Counted from the stretch's first letter, positions 36,845 through 46,438 are shown. The stretch: 64,000 nucleotides of DNA from Oceanospirillum sp048264105 (GCA_048264105.1 JBLXDJ010000003.1:609729-673728), one strand, 5' to 3'. Program-made: numbers and translations. The notes: a model not told the origin generated them from the sequence alone.

Positions 36845-37199
36845 TCCCGTGACTGTCGGCTTCTTCCGGTCTGTGAGGAAGCCGGTTTTCAAAGTGTTAC
36901 CTGAGGCAATAAAACGGAGCAAAAAAGCCGCTAAGTTGTTGTCTCAGTTGGTCTACTATCCATAGAGTATAACGATGCAATGTGATGACAGGGCGACAGG
37001 ATGATCGCCCTGCGTGTTTTGGCTGTTACAGGTTTTTTATTTCCTGAGCTTTTTTGTGGCCTTTAGTTAAGGCACTATAGAATGCTATATTTTTTAGCTA
37101 TCTAAAGGCTTGGCAGCGAAGTGATTCGAATACTCGAATGGATCAATATAACTATGATAACCCTATGCGCCATCGGGCGGATGAACCAAGAGGTGGCTG
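36845..37199 (+). other. Intergenic region polA to GGDEF-EAL gene
   Basis: The 355 bases hold no supported gene. A stem CGGCTTC / GAAGCCG near 36857-36888 followed by TTTT could end polA transcription. A weak promoter-like pair, TTGTGG (37054-37059) and TATAGA (37076-37081) with 16 bases between, is the best candidate for driving the next gene. Confidence 0.35.
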
Positions 37200-39956
37200 A
37201 TGCTTAGCCGCCTTTCTCTGCGACAAAAGCTGATAGCGGTTCCTGCCATCGGCTTTTTGATTTTTGTCCTGTTTATTTCTGCGATGCTTGGCCTGGTCAA
37301 TCGCCAGGAGAGTACGATGCGCCAGATCGTGACCGAAGATCTGAGCAGTATCGCCCGCAACACTTCCCTGTTATCGGATCTTTCCCGAAACCATGTTTCT
37401 TTCCAGGAGTTGCTGACCCGTTATCAGCAGCAGATCGACCGTTCCAGTTTGCGCAATATCGGCCTCAGCCGTATCCGGGTGATTTATCAGATTCGGGACA
37501 ATCTGGAGTCTGAGTTCCAGCTGCAGAGGGGCGGAGCGGATGATACCGTCGGTGATGCGCTTGATGCGCTGCTGGATGATCTTGAAGGTTATGCCATCAG
37601 CTCAGAGGCAACCCTTGAACATGCCGCTGATCAGCATCCTGAAACAGAGCGTATGCTGTTACTGCTTAACCGCAGCTTTGCCGGTACCCACCGACAGTTC
37701 ATTGTCTTTCTGGAGTTGATGGGCAATACCATCAGCGAAGATACCAATTCGGAACTGCAGCAACTGGAGCAGGAGGTTATTACCTTCACGCTGGGTATGA
37801 GCATCGTGCTCTTTTTGCTGCTGATCTTCAGTTTCCGCCAGACCGGTGATGTTTCCCGTAGTCTGCACAATATGATTCAGGCACTGAATAAGCTGGCATC
37901 GGGCGAGCGCCGCATCGGCTTCAGAGACCGGTATTTTGAAACCAAAGAACTGCAGCAGATGTCGGAAGCGATCGACTGCTTTCAGCGCAGTCTGGTGGCT
38001 CTGGATCACACCCAGAGCAAGGTAGAGGAAACCAACCAGCGTCTGCGTCAGGAGATCACCTTCAAAGAGAATGCTGAATCAGAGCTGAATAATGCTCTTG
38101 ATGCACTTCAGCTGGCTAATGATGAGCTGGAGCACCGGGTTACTGAGCGAACTCAGGAGCTGGCGCAAATCAACGAAAGCCTGCAGCAGGAAGTGGACTT
38201 CCGCCGTGAAGCGGAGAAGCAGCTGCAGCTCTTCAGAATGGCGGTACATAACACCAGTGAAGCGGTGATTATTACCGACTCAGACGCCCGCATTCTGGAA
38301 GTGAACCCTGCGTATTGCCAGATCACCGGCTACAGCCGACAGGAAGTGCTGGGCAAAAGCCCGAATATTACCCGCTCTGACCGACATGATCCGGAGTTTT
38401 ATCGCGACATGTGGCAAAGCCTGAATGAGAAGGGTGAGTGGAGTGGTGAGATCTGGGATCGTCGTAAGAACGGCGAGGTCTTCCCGAAATGGCTCAGTAT
38501 TAATGCGGTAAACGATGGTCGATCCGATTACACCTACTACGTGGGTGTCTTTATGGATATCAGCAGTCTGAAGCAGGCCGAGCAGCAGCTGGAACGTCTG
38601 GCTTATTATGACCCGCTGACCAACCTGCCTAACCGTGTCCTCTTTAACGACCGTCTTGAGCAGGAGATCCGTACCTGCTCCGCGGAAAACACCCGATTCG
38701 GTGTGCTCTATATCGATCTGGATCGCTTTAAGTACGTCAACGATACGCTGGGCCATTCCGTAGGGGATGAGCTGCTGGTGGAAGTGGGACGTCGCATCAA
38801 AAGCTGTGTTCGGGAGCCGGATACCGTGGCCCGTATCAGTGGCGATGAGTTCACCATTATTGTGCGCAGTGTTCACGAAGCACATGATATGGAAGTGGTG
38901 GCCGGTAAGATTATTGAACAGATTGAGCGTCCGGTGCAGATCGCCGAGCGTGAGGTTTACGTGGGTGCCAGTGTCGGTATCAGCCTCTATCCGGAACATG
39001 CCGGTAACAGTGATCTGCTGAAAAAATATGCCGATATGGCGATGTATAAAGCCAAAGAGGCCGGTCGGGGACGTTATCAGCTGTTTGATGCTCAGATGAC
39101 CGAGCTGAACCTGGACCGGATGGCGCTGACCGGTCAGCTGAAGCAGGCGATCGCGCAGGACGAGTTTATTCTGCATTACCAGCCGATCGTTTCTATTGCC
39201 GACTCCACAATCTCTGCGGTGGAAGCCCTGATCCGCTGGCAGCCGGAAGAGGATAAAGTGATCTTCCCCGGAGACTTTATTGAACATGCCGAAGAGACCG
39301 GACTGATCCATGATATCGGTAACTGGGTGCTGGAAGCGGCCTGCGAACAGGCGGCGCTCTGGAACAGCCAGCTGGAACATCCGGTAGCGATGGCAGTGAA
39401 CCTGTCCGCCATTCAGTTTGAGAATCCTGAACTTCCTGCGTATATCGCAGACGTACTTAACAGAACAGGGCTTAACCCTGAATTGCTGCATGTGGAAATT
39501 ACCGAAACCACGGTGATGAAGCAGCCGGAGCAAACCGAGAATCTGTTGCGGGAGATCTCTGCACTGGGGGTTAAGATCTCCATTGATGACTTTGGTGCCG
39601 GTTATTCTTCCCTGAGTTATCTGATGCGCTTTACGGCCAATAAGCTGAAGATCGACCGGGCCTTTACTCAGCAGCTGACGGAACGTCGCAGTGATCAGAT
39701 TATTCCCACCGCGATTATCAATCTGGGGCGCAGTCTGAATCTGGAAACCGTAGCCGAAGGTGTGGAAACCGAATTCCAGCTGGATATGCTTAGGAAGAAG
39801 GGCTGCACCTATGCTCAGGGTTATCTGTTAAGTCGTCCGGTCGCCACTGACACCGCCTTTAAGCTGCTGCAACAGCACAGAATTGAGCTGCCTGACAGTG
39901 ATCACAGCGAGCCAGATGACCCGCATCGGGAACCCAGAGACAACCTGTCGGTCTGA
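37200..39956 (+). CDS. Membrane PAS-GGDEF-EAL cyclic-di-GMP protein
   Basis: The 918-residue inner-membrane sensor has TM1 at about 13-32, a periplasmic sensor region to about 200, TM2 at about 198-216 (LGMSIVLFLLLIFSF) and then a HAMP-like/coiled-coil linker. A PAS domain with PAC (FRMAVHNTSEAVIITDSDARILEVNPAYCQITGYSR) follows. The GGDEF domain has DLDRFKYVNDTLGHSVGDELL and the active-site loop ISGDEFTI, where Ser replaces the first Gly. The EAL domain has EALIRW, the metal-binding DDFGAGYSSLSYL and VAEGVE. The phosphodiesterase looks competent; the cyclase is uncertain. The signal sensed is unknown. Confidence 0.93.
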   Translation: MLSRLSLRQKLIAVPAIGFLIFVLFISAMLGLVNRQESTMRQIVTEDLSSIARNTSLLSDLSRNHVSFQELLTRYQQQIDRSSLRNIGLSRIRVIYQIRDNLESEFQLQRGGADDTVGDALDALLDDLEGYAISSEATLEHAADQHPETERMLLLLNRSFAGTHRQFIVFLELMGNTISEDTNSELQQLEQEVITFTLGMSIVLFLLLIFSFRQTGDVSRSLHNMIQALNKLASGERRIGFRDRYFETKELQQMSEAIDCFQRSLVALDHTQSKVEETNQRLRQEITFKENAESELNNALDALQLANDELEHRVTERTQELAQINESLQQEVDFRREAEKQLQLFRMAVHNTSEAVIITDSDARILEVNPAYCQITGYSRQEVLGKSPNITRSDRHDPEFYRDMWQSLNEKGEWSGEIWDRRKNGEVFPKWLSINAVNDGRSDYTYYVGVFMDISSLKQAEQQLERLAYYDPLTNLPNRVLFNDRLEQEIRTCSAENTRFGVLYIDLDRFKYVNDTLGHSVGDELLVEVGRRIKSCVREPDTVARISGDEFTIIVRSVHEAHDMEVVAGKIIEQIERPVQIAEREVYVGASVGISLYPEHAGNSDLLKKYADMAMYKAKEAGRGRYQLFDAQMTELNLDRMALTGQLKQAIAQDEFILHYQPIVSIADSTISAVEALIRWQPEEDKVIFPGDFIEHAEETGLIHDIGNWVLEAACEQAALWNSQLEHPVAMAVNLSAIQFENPELPAYIADVLNRTGLNPELLHVEITETTVMKQPEQTENLLREISALGVKISIDDFGAGYSSLSYLMRFTANKLKIDRAFTQQLTERRSDQIIPTAIINLGRSLNLETVAEGVETEFQLDMLRKKGCTYAQGYLLSRPVATDTAFKLLQQHRIELPDSDHSEPDDPHREPRDNLSV

Positions 39957-39994
39957 TTTAATATTCAATCGTTCATGAAGGTAGCACCATTACT

Positions 39995-40429
39995 ATGAAG
40001 CCTTTTATCTTGTCTCTGGCATTACTGACGGCGGTTGCTCTGCCGGCGCAGGCAGCAGATACCGAAGCGTTAAAAGAGAAAGCGGCAGAGCTGGCGGATG
40101 AAACTGCCGAAACCGCATCCGAGGTGGGCAGTAAACTGAAGGATTGGGGTGGCAAGGTCTGGGATACCAGCAAAGAAGCGGCTGGTGTGGCGAAACAGAA
40201 ACTGGAAGAAACCGACGGTGAAGAGGTTGGCGAAACTCTGAAGGGCTGGGGGAGTTCTCTGGTCGAAGCGGGTAAAAATGCTGCCGAAGTCACCAAAGAG
40301 AAGCTGGATGAAGGTACGGAATACCTGAAGAAAGAGTATCAGGAGCAGCAGGCGGAGCGTGAACGCCGTCAGCTGGAAGAAGAGCAGAAGCAGGCCGAAG
40401 AGGCTGAGCCGGAAGGTATTGCGATCTGA
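39995..40429 (+). CDS. Exported amphipathic-helix protein, unknown
   Basis: The 144-residue protein has a signal peptide (MKPFILSLALLTAVALPAQA) followed by almost wholly charged helical sequence, with repeating units around LKDWGGKVWDTSKEAAGVAKQKLEE and LKGWGSSLVEAGKNAAEVTKEKLDE. The tail is a Gln/Glu-rich coiled coil. The repeats resemble LEA/apolipoprotein-like 11-residue amphipathic helices that bind membranes or protect proteins, but I recognise no family. It follows the GGDEF-EAL gene by 38 bases on the same strand. Confidence 0.75.
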   Translation: MKPFILSLALLTAVALPAQAADTEALKEKAAELADETAETASEVGSKLKDWGGKVWDTSKEAAGVAKQKLEETDGEEVGETLKGWGSSLVEAGKNAAEVTKEKLDEGTEYLKKEYQEQQAERERRQLEEEQKQAEEAEPEGIAI

Positions 40430-40452
40430 TCGCCGGGCTTCTCTCTAATCGG

Positions 40453-40489
40453 AAAAAGAAAGGCTGAGTCTTACGACTCAGCCTTTTTT
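40453..40489. terminator. Bidirectional terminator
   Basis: The stem AGGCTGAGTC / GACTCAGCCT with A- and T-rich flanks lies between the exported helical protein gene and convergent speA. Confidence 0.92.
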
Positions 40490-40510
40490 GTTTATTCCAG
40501 ATAGCTACTT

Positions 40511-42430
40511 TTATTCCAGATAAGTGTAACCCGCCAGACCCTCTTCCAGTTCCTTAATAAAGAGCGCCTGCTCTTCATCGGTCAGGTCACTGGCATCCAT
40601 CTTGGCACGGTAGCTGTCCATCAGCTTGATAGGGTCAAAGTTCACGTATTCCAGAACCTTGGCCACGGTATCACCCTTGATCACCTGATTGATCTGCACG
40701 TCACCGTCGGCATTGACCGTAACATCCACTGAGTCGGTATCACCGAACAGGTTATGCATATCCCCCAGAATCTCCTGATAAGCACCTACCAGGAAAACAC
40801 CCAGCAGGCGCTGTTCACCTTCCGGCCAGGCTGGCAGCGGCAGGGTGGTTTCCAGACCCTGACCGTCCACATACAGGTCGATACGGCCATCGGAGTCACA
40901 GGTAATATCCTGAATCACGCCACGGCGCAGCGGCGGCTGATGCAGCTGAGATAGAGGCAGAATCGGGAAGATCTGCTCGATACCCCAAACATCCGGCAGC
41001 GACTGGAACAGGGAGAAGTTAGCAAACAGTTTGTCCGCCAGTTTCTCGTTCAGCTCATCCAGAATGGTGCGGTGCGCACGGTTCCGGGTGTTCAGCTGAC
41101 CTCGCAGCTGGTCACAGGTTGCCGTGTAGATACGTTCTGCCAGTGAGCGCTGAGTCAGGCTCAGAATGCCCAGAGTGTACATATCCTGCGCTTCAGAAAC
41201 CGCCTGCACCACATCGTGATAGCTTTCCACCAGTGAGCGCTCGTCAGCACCCTGAGTCACCAGCTGGAAGGCGCGCCACAGCTCCTGAATCACCGCCGGA
41301 GCATCATCGTCGATACTTTCCGGTGCATTGGTATCCGGTGATTCGATATCGATCACATCGGTAATCAGTACCGCATGGTGCGCGGTAATGGCACGACCGG
41401 ATTCTGTGATCAGGTGCGGATGCGGCAGGTTGTTGTTGGTACACACCTCGTTGATCGCATGCACCACGTTGTTGGCGTACTCTTCCATGCTGTAGTTGAT
41501 GGAGCAGATACTGCGGGAACGGGTACCTTCGTAATCCACACCCAGACCACCGCCCACATCTACAAAGCGCACGTTCGCGCCCAGATTGCACAGTTCGTTA
41601 TAGAAACGACCGCACTCTTTCAGACCGCGCTGAATATCACGGATGTTGGCGATCTGAGAACCCAGATGGAAGTGCAGCAGCTGCAGTGCGTCCAGCGCAC
41701 CGGCTTTTTTCAGTTGCTCTACCACATCCAGAATCTGACTGGCGGAGAGACCAAACTTGGACTTCTCACCACCGGTGTTTTGCCAGTTACCTTTGCCGAT
41801 AGACGCCAGACGGGCACGGATACCCATGCGTGGCTGCACGCCCATCTTTTTGCTTTCTTCCAGCACGAGGTTTAGTTCGTTCATCTTCTCGATGACGATA
41901 AAGACTTTATGGCCGAGTTTTTCACCCAGCAGTGCCAGACGCACGTATTCGCGGTCTTTATAACCGTTGCAGACGATAACGGAGTTTTTCTGTCCCGTTT
42001 GTGCCAGCACGGCCAGCAGTTCCGGCTTACTGCCGGCTTCCAGACCCACGCGGTTAGCAGACCGGGCCGAGGTGTTCAGAATCTCTTCCACCACGCGGCG
42101 CTGCTGGTTTACCTTGATCGGGTAAACGGCAGTGTAGCCACCGGTGTATTCCTGCTCCTGCATCGCTTTATCAAACGCAGCGCACAGGCGGTTCACACGG
42201 TGGTGCAGAATATCGGTAAAACGAACCAGAACCGGTAACGAAAGTCCCTGAGCCTGAAGCGTCTGGCAAAGTTGTGTCAGATCCACCGCAGCATTCGGTT
42301 GTGCCGGGCTGGGTTTAACAACAACCCGACCCTTAGGATTCACAGCAAAATAGTCGCTGCCCCAGTGGTCGATATTGTATGTGCGGAACGCATCTTCAAG
42401 GCTCCAATCGGTCATCTCTTCGTTACTCAC
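40511..42430 (-). CDS. speA: Biosynthetic arginine decarboxylase
   Basis: PLP enzyme converting arginine to agmatine for putrescine synthesis. It has 639 residues (E. coli 658). The PLP lysine lies in YTGGYTAVYPIKVNQQRRVVEEI. Other family blocks are GLEAGSKPELLAVLA, LLHFHLGSQIANIRDIQRGLKEC, FVDVGGGLGVDYEGTRS and ITESGRAITAHHAVL. It is divergent from speE, so both polyamine genes share the 403-base region 42431-42833. Confidence 0.97.
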   Translation of the reverse strand: MSNEEMTDWSLEDAFRTYNIDHWGSDYFAVNPKGRVVVKPSPAQPNAAVDLTQLCQTLQAQGLSLPVLVRFTDILHHRVNRLCAAFDKAMQEQEYTGGYTAVYPIKVNQQRRVVEEILNTSARSANRVGLEAGSKPELLAVLAQTGQKNSVIVCNGYKDREYVRLALLGEKLGHKVFIVIEKMNELNLVLEESKKMGVQPRMGIRARLASIGKGNWQNTGGEKSKFGLSASQILDVVEQLKKAGALDALQLLHFHLGSQIANIRDIQRGLKECGRFYNELCNLGANVRFVDVGGGLGVDYEGTRSRSICSINYSMEEYANNVVHAINEVCTNNNLPHPHLITESGRAITAHHAVLITDVIDIESPDTNAPESIDDDAPAVIQELWRAFQLVTQGADERSLVESYHDVVQAVSEAQDMYTLGILSLTQRSLAERIYTATCDQLRGQLNTRNRAHRTILDELNEKLADKLFANFSLFQSLPDVWGIEQIFPILPLSQLHQPPLRRGVIQDITCDSDGRIDLYVDGQGLETTLPLPAWPEGEQRLLGVFLVGAYQEILGDMHNLFGDTDSVDVTVNADGDVQINQVIKGDTVAKVLEYVNFDPIKLMDSYRAKMDASDLTDEEQALFIKELEEGLAGYTYLE

Positions 42431-42701
42431 CTTTTGTCATATTGAGGTTAATGTCGGTTGGTACAAAACAGGTTTGAGGGTAGATCATTTTTATGACGAA
42501 AGCAGTTTTTAAATGTCCCCTGGCTTTAATAACCAAGCGGGGTTCAGCCTGCCTTCGAAGCGCGCGCATTATCCATTCAATCACAGAAAAATCAAACAAA
42601 AACTCTGTCCGTTTTACCCGGTGGCTTTTATCGGATTTTGGGTTAAAAATATCTTTGTTTCTGCAGGGGCAATCCGTTATTGTTGCGCCCCTTATTTAAA
42701 C

Positions 42702-42816
42702 GGCTTGAACGGCTCTTTTAAACAAAAGAGTTTCGGCTGCAAGCCATCTTCCCATCAGGTGCAACCACATCTCAGGTTTCAGAATGAATGCCCGGGATGC
42801 AGACGTTTCTGAGATG
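42702..42816 (+). promoter_or_regulatory. Candidate structured mRNA leader of speE
   Basis: Two stem-loops lie just upstream of speE. The first pairs GGCTTG (42702-42707) with CAAGCC (42740-42745) around an inner hairpin CTCTTTT / AAAAGAG with loop AAAC. The second pairs CATCTCAG (42768-42775) with CTGAGATG (42809-42816), ending 17 bases before the speE ATG, next to its ribosome-binding site. I recognise no known riboswitch. The rest of 42431-42700 shows nothing I can support; short open frames there look incidental. Confidence 0.45.
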
Positions 42817-42833
42817 CAATTGTTGAGGTAGCT

Positions 42834-43694
42834 ATGAGCGAACAACTGGACAACAACTGGTTTACTGAGGTTTTCACTTCCTGCGGTTCCGGCTTTTCTT
42901 TGAAAGTTAAAGCCAAACTGCATGAGGAACAGAGTCCGTATCAGAAACTGGAAATCTACGATACGGAAACCTATGGCAACCTGATGGTGATTGATGGCTG
43001 CGTGATGCTGACCGATCGTGACAACTTCCTCTATCACGAGATGATGTCTCACCCGGCACTGTTCAGCCATCCTGATCCTAAGCGCGTTGTGATCATCGGT
43101 GGTGGCGACTGCGGTACTCTGCGTGAAGTGCTGAAGCACCCGGGCGTTGAGAAAGTAACCCAGATCGATATCGATAAGCTGGTAACTGACCTGTCTGAGA
43201 AATACTTCCCGGTGCTGTGCGACAGCAACGATGACCCGCGTGCCGAGCTGCTGTTTGAAGATGGCGTGAAGTGGGTGGACGAGTGCCCGGAAGAGAGTAT
43301 CGATCTGATCATCGTGGACTCCACGGATCCGGTGGGGCCAGCCGAAGGTCTGTTTAAGGTGGACTTCTTCAAGCGTTGTTTCCGTATCCTGAAGCAGGGC
43401 GGCATCATGGTGCAGCAGTCTGAGTCTCCGCTGTACCACACCGACAGCATCATTAAAGATCTGCATGTGGATATGCAGGCAGCGGGTTTCAGTACCACAG
43501 CGACTCTGCCGTTCCCACAGCCGGTGTACCCATCAGGCTGGTGGAGCTGCACCATGGCGGGTAAAGGTTCTGACGTAAAAACCTTCCGTGAAGCGGATTC
43601 CGCTGCGAAAGCGTTTGAGACCGATTACTACACCGCTGATATGCACCGTGGTGCACTGACGTTGCCGCCTTTCATGAAGAAAGTTCTGGGTTAA
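42834..43694 (+). CDS. speE: Spermidine synthase (polyamine aminopropyltransferase)
   Basis: Transfers an aminopropyl group from decarboxylated SAM to putrescine. It has 286 residues (E. coli 288). VVIIGGGDCGTLREVLKHPGVEKVTQIDID is the dcSAM-binding motif with the GGGDG-like signature here reading GGGDCG. LIIVDSTDPVGPAEGLF carries the catalytic Asp, and YPSGWWSCTMAGKG lies near the C terminus. It is divergent from speA. Confidence 0.95.
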   Translation: MSEQLDNNWFTEVFTSCGSGFSLKVKAKLHEEQSPYQKLEIYDTETYGNLMVIDGCVMLTDRDNFLYHEMMSHPALFSHPDPKRVVIIGGGDCGTLREVLKHPGVEKVTQIDIDKLVTDLSEKYFPVLCDSNDDPRAELLFEDGVKWVDECPEESIDLIIVDSTDPVGPAEGLFKVDFFKRCFRILKQGGIMVQQSESPLYHTDSIIKDLHVDMQAAGFSTTATLPFPQPVYPSGWWSCTMAGKGSDVKTFREADSAAKAFETDYYTADMHRGALTLPPFMKKVLG

Positions 43695-43744
43695 TTCAGA
43701 ATAAGGCACCGGCTGTTGTAAGGCCGGTTTGTCAGCCATAAAAG

Positions 43745-43784
43745 AGCCCAGCCCAACCTGTTCAGGTGGTGCCGGGCTTTTTTC
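43745..43784. terminator. Terminator between speE and the PHB depolymerase-like gene
   Basis: A long imperfect stem starting AGCCC and ending GGGCT is followed by T6. Confidence 0.75.
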
Positions 43785-43818
43785 GGCCATCGTTTTCTTA
43801 GCCGCTCAGATATCGGGT

Positions 43819-44856
43819 CTAGTCACTCCGGCCTGTCAGGCGGCGCATCATCCCCATAATTGCGGTGATCTGTTGGTTGCTCCGGGAGAAGAAGGGTTCA
43901 GACTCATAACCCCACCAGTCCCAGCAGCCTTTCGGGTTGGGCAGGCTTTTCTTCGCCTGGGGGTAGAGCACCACAATGTTGTTGCTGTCGGCCCAGCGGT
44001 TAAAGCCACTGTTACGGATAAAGCTCTCTCCGGCGACTTCTGCGCTCTGATCACAGCCATGCAGGGCAATATGCAGCTGGCAGTTGGCGTTATCGTCACG
44101 ACAGGCCTGAGGAATGTAGAGATAACCCCGGTCCAGCATGCCTCTGCCATCAAAGAACTCCAGCTGTCCAAACTCGCTGATCCTGTCGTTCAGCTCATCG
44201 GCTTCAGATGCCGGCTTCAGTTGACCGTAAAGGGTGGTAAAAGCCTCGGCTGCGCCATCAAAGTGACAGTTCTGAAGGTGATGCTCAGATGATGAACCAC
44301 ACTGGGCATCGGTCTGCAGAGTCGGGAAACCATGGTCGGCTTCAGGCAGTACGGTGACTTTAAGGTTGTAGCTGGCGACCAGTGTCTGATAGAAGGTGAT
44401 CAGACTTTCCGTGACGGGGGGAGCAACAACGTTATCGCTCTGACCCATAAAGATATAAACAGGGTCATCCACCAGCAGCGCCGGATCGCCAATCGCACCA
44501 CTGCGGCTGGCTTTGTGCAGCATGGTCATGCGTTCCTGCTGGCTGATCATCGGTAGCGTGGTATCCATGCAGGACATCATGGCATGGCTGAGACCTTTGA
44601 TGGCGCAACCCCAGGGGCCGGCAGAGAAGATAGCGGCCCCTTCGATCTCCTCGGGATGAGCCAGATGCAGCTGATTGGCCATGTAGCCACCGGATGAAAA
44701 GCCGGAAACCGTAACCGATCCCTGCTTAAGGCTGGCCAGATAAGGTAGTTGCTGGTATTCGGTGTCAGGTTGACCGGAAGTGCAGGCACCCAGAAGGGCT
44801 GTGCAAAACAGGGCCAGTGTTAACCGTAAAAAGTCGAAAGACGTGCGCAAGGCCAT
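43819..44856 (-). CDS. PHB depolymerase-like lipoprotein esterase
   Basis: The 345-residue alpha/beta hydrolase is exported as a lipoprotein: LTLALFCTALLGAC-TSG is the lipobox. The lipase box is GFSSGGYMA (nucleophile Ser), with the acid in FMGQSDNVVAP and the His in LPEADHGFPT. A C-terminal segment with GCWDWWGYESEPFFSR resembles that of extracellular PHB depolymerases. Polyhydroxybutyrate or a related polyester is the likely substrate. The ATG at 44856 is preferred over a 14-residue upstream extension. Confidence 0.85.
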   Translation of the reverse strand: MALRTSFDFLRLTLALFCTALLGACTSGQPDTEYQQLPYLASLKQGSVTVSGFSSGGYMANQLHLAHPEEIEGAAIFSAGPWGCAIKGLSHAMMSCMDTTLPMISQQERMTMLHKASRSGAIGDPALLVDDPVYIFMGQSDNVVAPPVTESLITFYQTLVASYNLKVTVLPEADHGFPTLQTDAQCGSSSEHHLQNCHFDGAAEAFTTLYGQLKPASEADELNDRISEFGQLEFFDGRGMLDRGYLYIPQACRDDNANCQLHIALHGCDQSAEVAGESFIRNSGFNRWADSNNIVVLYPQAKKSLPNPKGCWDWWGYESEPFFSRSNQQITAIMGMMRRLTGRSD

Positions 44857-45008
44857 AAGGCAAAACCTGCATCGGGGATTTGTCGCTACCATAACCAATC
44901 CTGCTGGTTATTCCTATTGCGCCTTTTGCCTATAGGCAGAGAATTACAGGGGATGGGGCGTGTGCTTCAGAATGAAATACAGGTGTACCAACAGGCTGTT
45001 CACAGACT

Positions 45009-45064
45009 TTATCCACCGTAGCAACCCCCTTAACCACAGACTTATCCACAGGCGGTGTGGGTAA
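45009..45064 (+). promoter_or_regulatory. Cluster of four DnaA-box-like sites
   Basis: TTATCCACC (45009-45017), TTAACCACA (45030-45038) and the exact TTATCCACA (45042-45050) are on the plus strand, and TGTGGGTAA (45056-45064) is the reverse of TTACCCACA. They lie in the spacer between the PHB depolymerase-like gene start and the response regulator stop. The repeats share the longer context CACAGACTT. Confidence 0.6.
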
Positions 45065-45084
45065 CTGGCGTCAGAACGGTGTGA

Positions 45085-46143
45085 TTATGGCTCCTGATGG
45101 CTGTCTCTGATAGCCAGAATTCCATCAAGATTAGCCATAAAGGCATCAACCAGAGCCGGGTCAAAATGCGTACCGCGGTTTTCTTCGATCAGCTTGAGGG
45201 CATCTTCCACCGACCAGGCTTTTTTGTAGGGGCGCTCAGATGTCAGGGCATCAAAGACGTCGGCAATGGCGCAGATGCGGCCGACCAAGGGAATATCTTC
45301 ACCTTTGAGGCCGTTCGGGTAGCCACTGCCATCCCATTTTTCGTGGTGAGTCAGGGCGATATCCCGTGCCATGGAGAGCAGGTCTGAATCTTCACCTTCC
45401 AGAATATCCGCGCCCATCTGAGCATGTTGCTTCATGATCTCCCACTCTTCCGGTGCAAACTTACCGGGTTTCAGCAGGATCTGGTCCGGAATACCGATTT
45501 TGCCGATATCGTGCATGGGACTCGCGTTCAGCAGCAGATCGCACTGATACTCATCCATGCCCATCGCTTCACCGAGCAGACGGGAGATTTTACTCATGCG
45601 AACAATATGCAGGCCGGTTTCGTTATCGCGGTATTCGGCAGCACGGCCAAGACGGCGCACCACCTGAAGGCGGGTTTCGTTCAGCTGCTTGGTACGTTCA
45701 GCGACTTTCTCTTCCAGGGATTCATTCAGGCGTTCCAGACCCTGACGATACAGCTTATTGCCTAACAGGTTGCTGACACGGTGCAGCAGCTCAATGCGTT
45801 CAAAGGGTTTGGTCACATAATCCTGTGCGCCCATTTCAAGCGCCTGAGTACGGAACTCCTGAGAGGATTGAGCGGTAAGAATCAGAACCGGCGGGGGATT
45901 TTGAAAGCGTTCGCGTAGTGCTTTCAGAACCGCAAAGCCATCCATGTAAGGCATATTCAGATCCAGCAGGATCAGATCAAAATTATGCTCAGCAAACAGG
46001 TCGCATACCGTGCGGGGATCCATCGTAGACTTAATGTCGCTGTAACCGGCTTTGGCCAATGTTCTCTCAAGCAGCTTCACGTTGACCGGTTCGTCATCAA
46101 CGATGAGAAGTTTGCCTGCGAAAATATCGATGGATGATGTCAT
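45085..46143 (-). CDS. Response regulator with HD-GYP phosphodiesterase domain
   Basis: The 352-residue RpfG-like protein has a receiver domain at about 11-125 with the acidic pair in LLIVDDEP and phospho-acceptor Asp61 (LILLDLNMPYMDG), then a coiled-coil linker. The HD-GYP domain has LLNASPMHDIGKIGIPD (HD), ALTHHEKWDGSGYPNGLKGEDIP (GYP) and CAIADVFDALTSERPYKKAW. It is predicted to hydrolyse cyclic-di-GMP when phosphorylated. No partner kinase is next to it. Confidence 0.94.
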   Translation of the reverse strand: MTSSIDIFAGKLLIVDDEPVNVKLLERTLAKAGYSDIKSTMDPRTVCDLFAEHNFDLILLDLNMPYMDGFAVLKALRERFQNPPPVLILTAQSSQEFRTQALEMGAQDYVTKPFERIELLHRVSNLLGNKLYRQGLERLNESLEEKVAERTKQLNETRLQVVRRLGRAAEYRDNETGLHIVRMSKISRLLGEAMGMDEYQCDLLLNASPMHDIGKIGIPDQILLKPGKFAPEEWEIMKQHAQMGADILEGEDSDLLSMARDIALTHHEKWDGSGYPNGLKGEDIPLVGRICAIADVFDALTSERPYKKAWSVEDALKLIEENRGTHFDPALVDAFMANLDGILAIRDSHQEP

Positions 46144-46361
46144 TGCTTATGCCCTGTTAGCGTCCGGCGTCCCGTAGGTCTGTAAGCTAATGTAAAACCT
46201 TGCCGGGTTTTAGGCAAATGCCATATTAGTTTTAATTTTAGTTCTTTGACCTGGCTAACAGTTTAGACCAGAAGCATTCTGATTATTTTAACGCATTGAA
46301 AACAGGCGGATAAATTAAGGAAAAGTCAGGGAGATAGCAGAGGATAGTGCAAAGGAAGAAA

Positions 46362-46438
46362 TGGCCCGCTCGGCGCGATTCGAACGCGCGACCACCGCCT
46401 TCGGAGGGCGGTACTCTATCCAGCTGAGCTACGAGCGG
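46362..46438 (-). tRNA. tRNA-Arg (CCG)
   Basis: The 77-nt cloverleaf has acceptor stem CCGCTCG / CGAGCGG, discriminator G and an encoded CCA. The D arm contains TAGCTCAGCTGGATAGAG. The anticodon stem CCGCC / GGCGG encloses loop CTCCGAA, giving anticodon CCG, which reads CGG codons. The T loop is GTTCGAATC. Confidence 0.97.

Noticed and set aside
42493..42812. Two overlapping open frames upstream of speE
   Set aside because: They have unusual composition, no family likeness and no good ribosome-binding site, and they overlap the structured leader.
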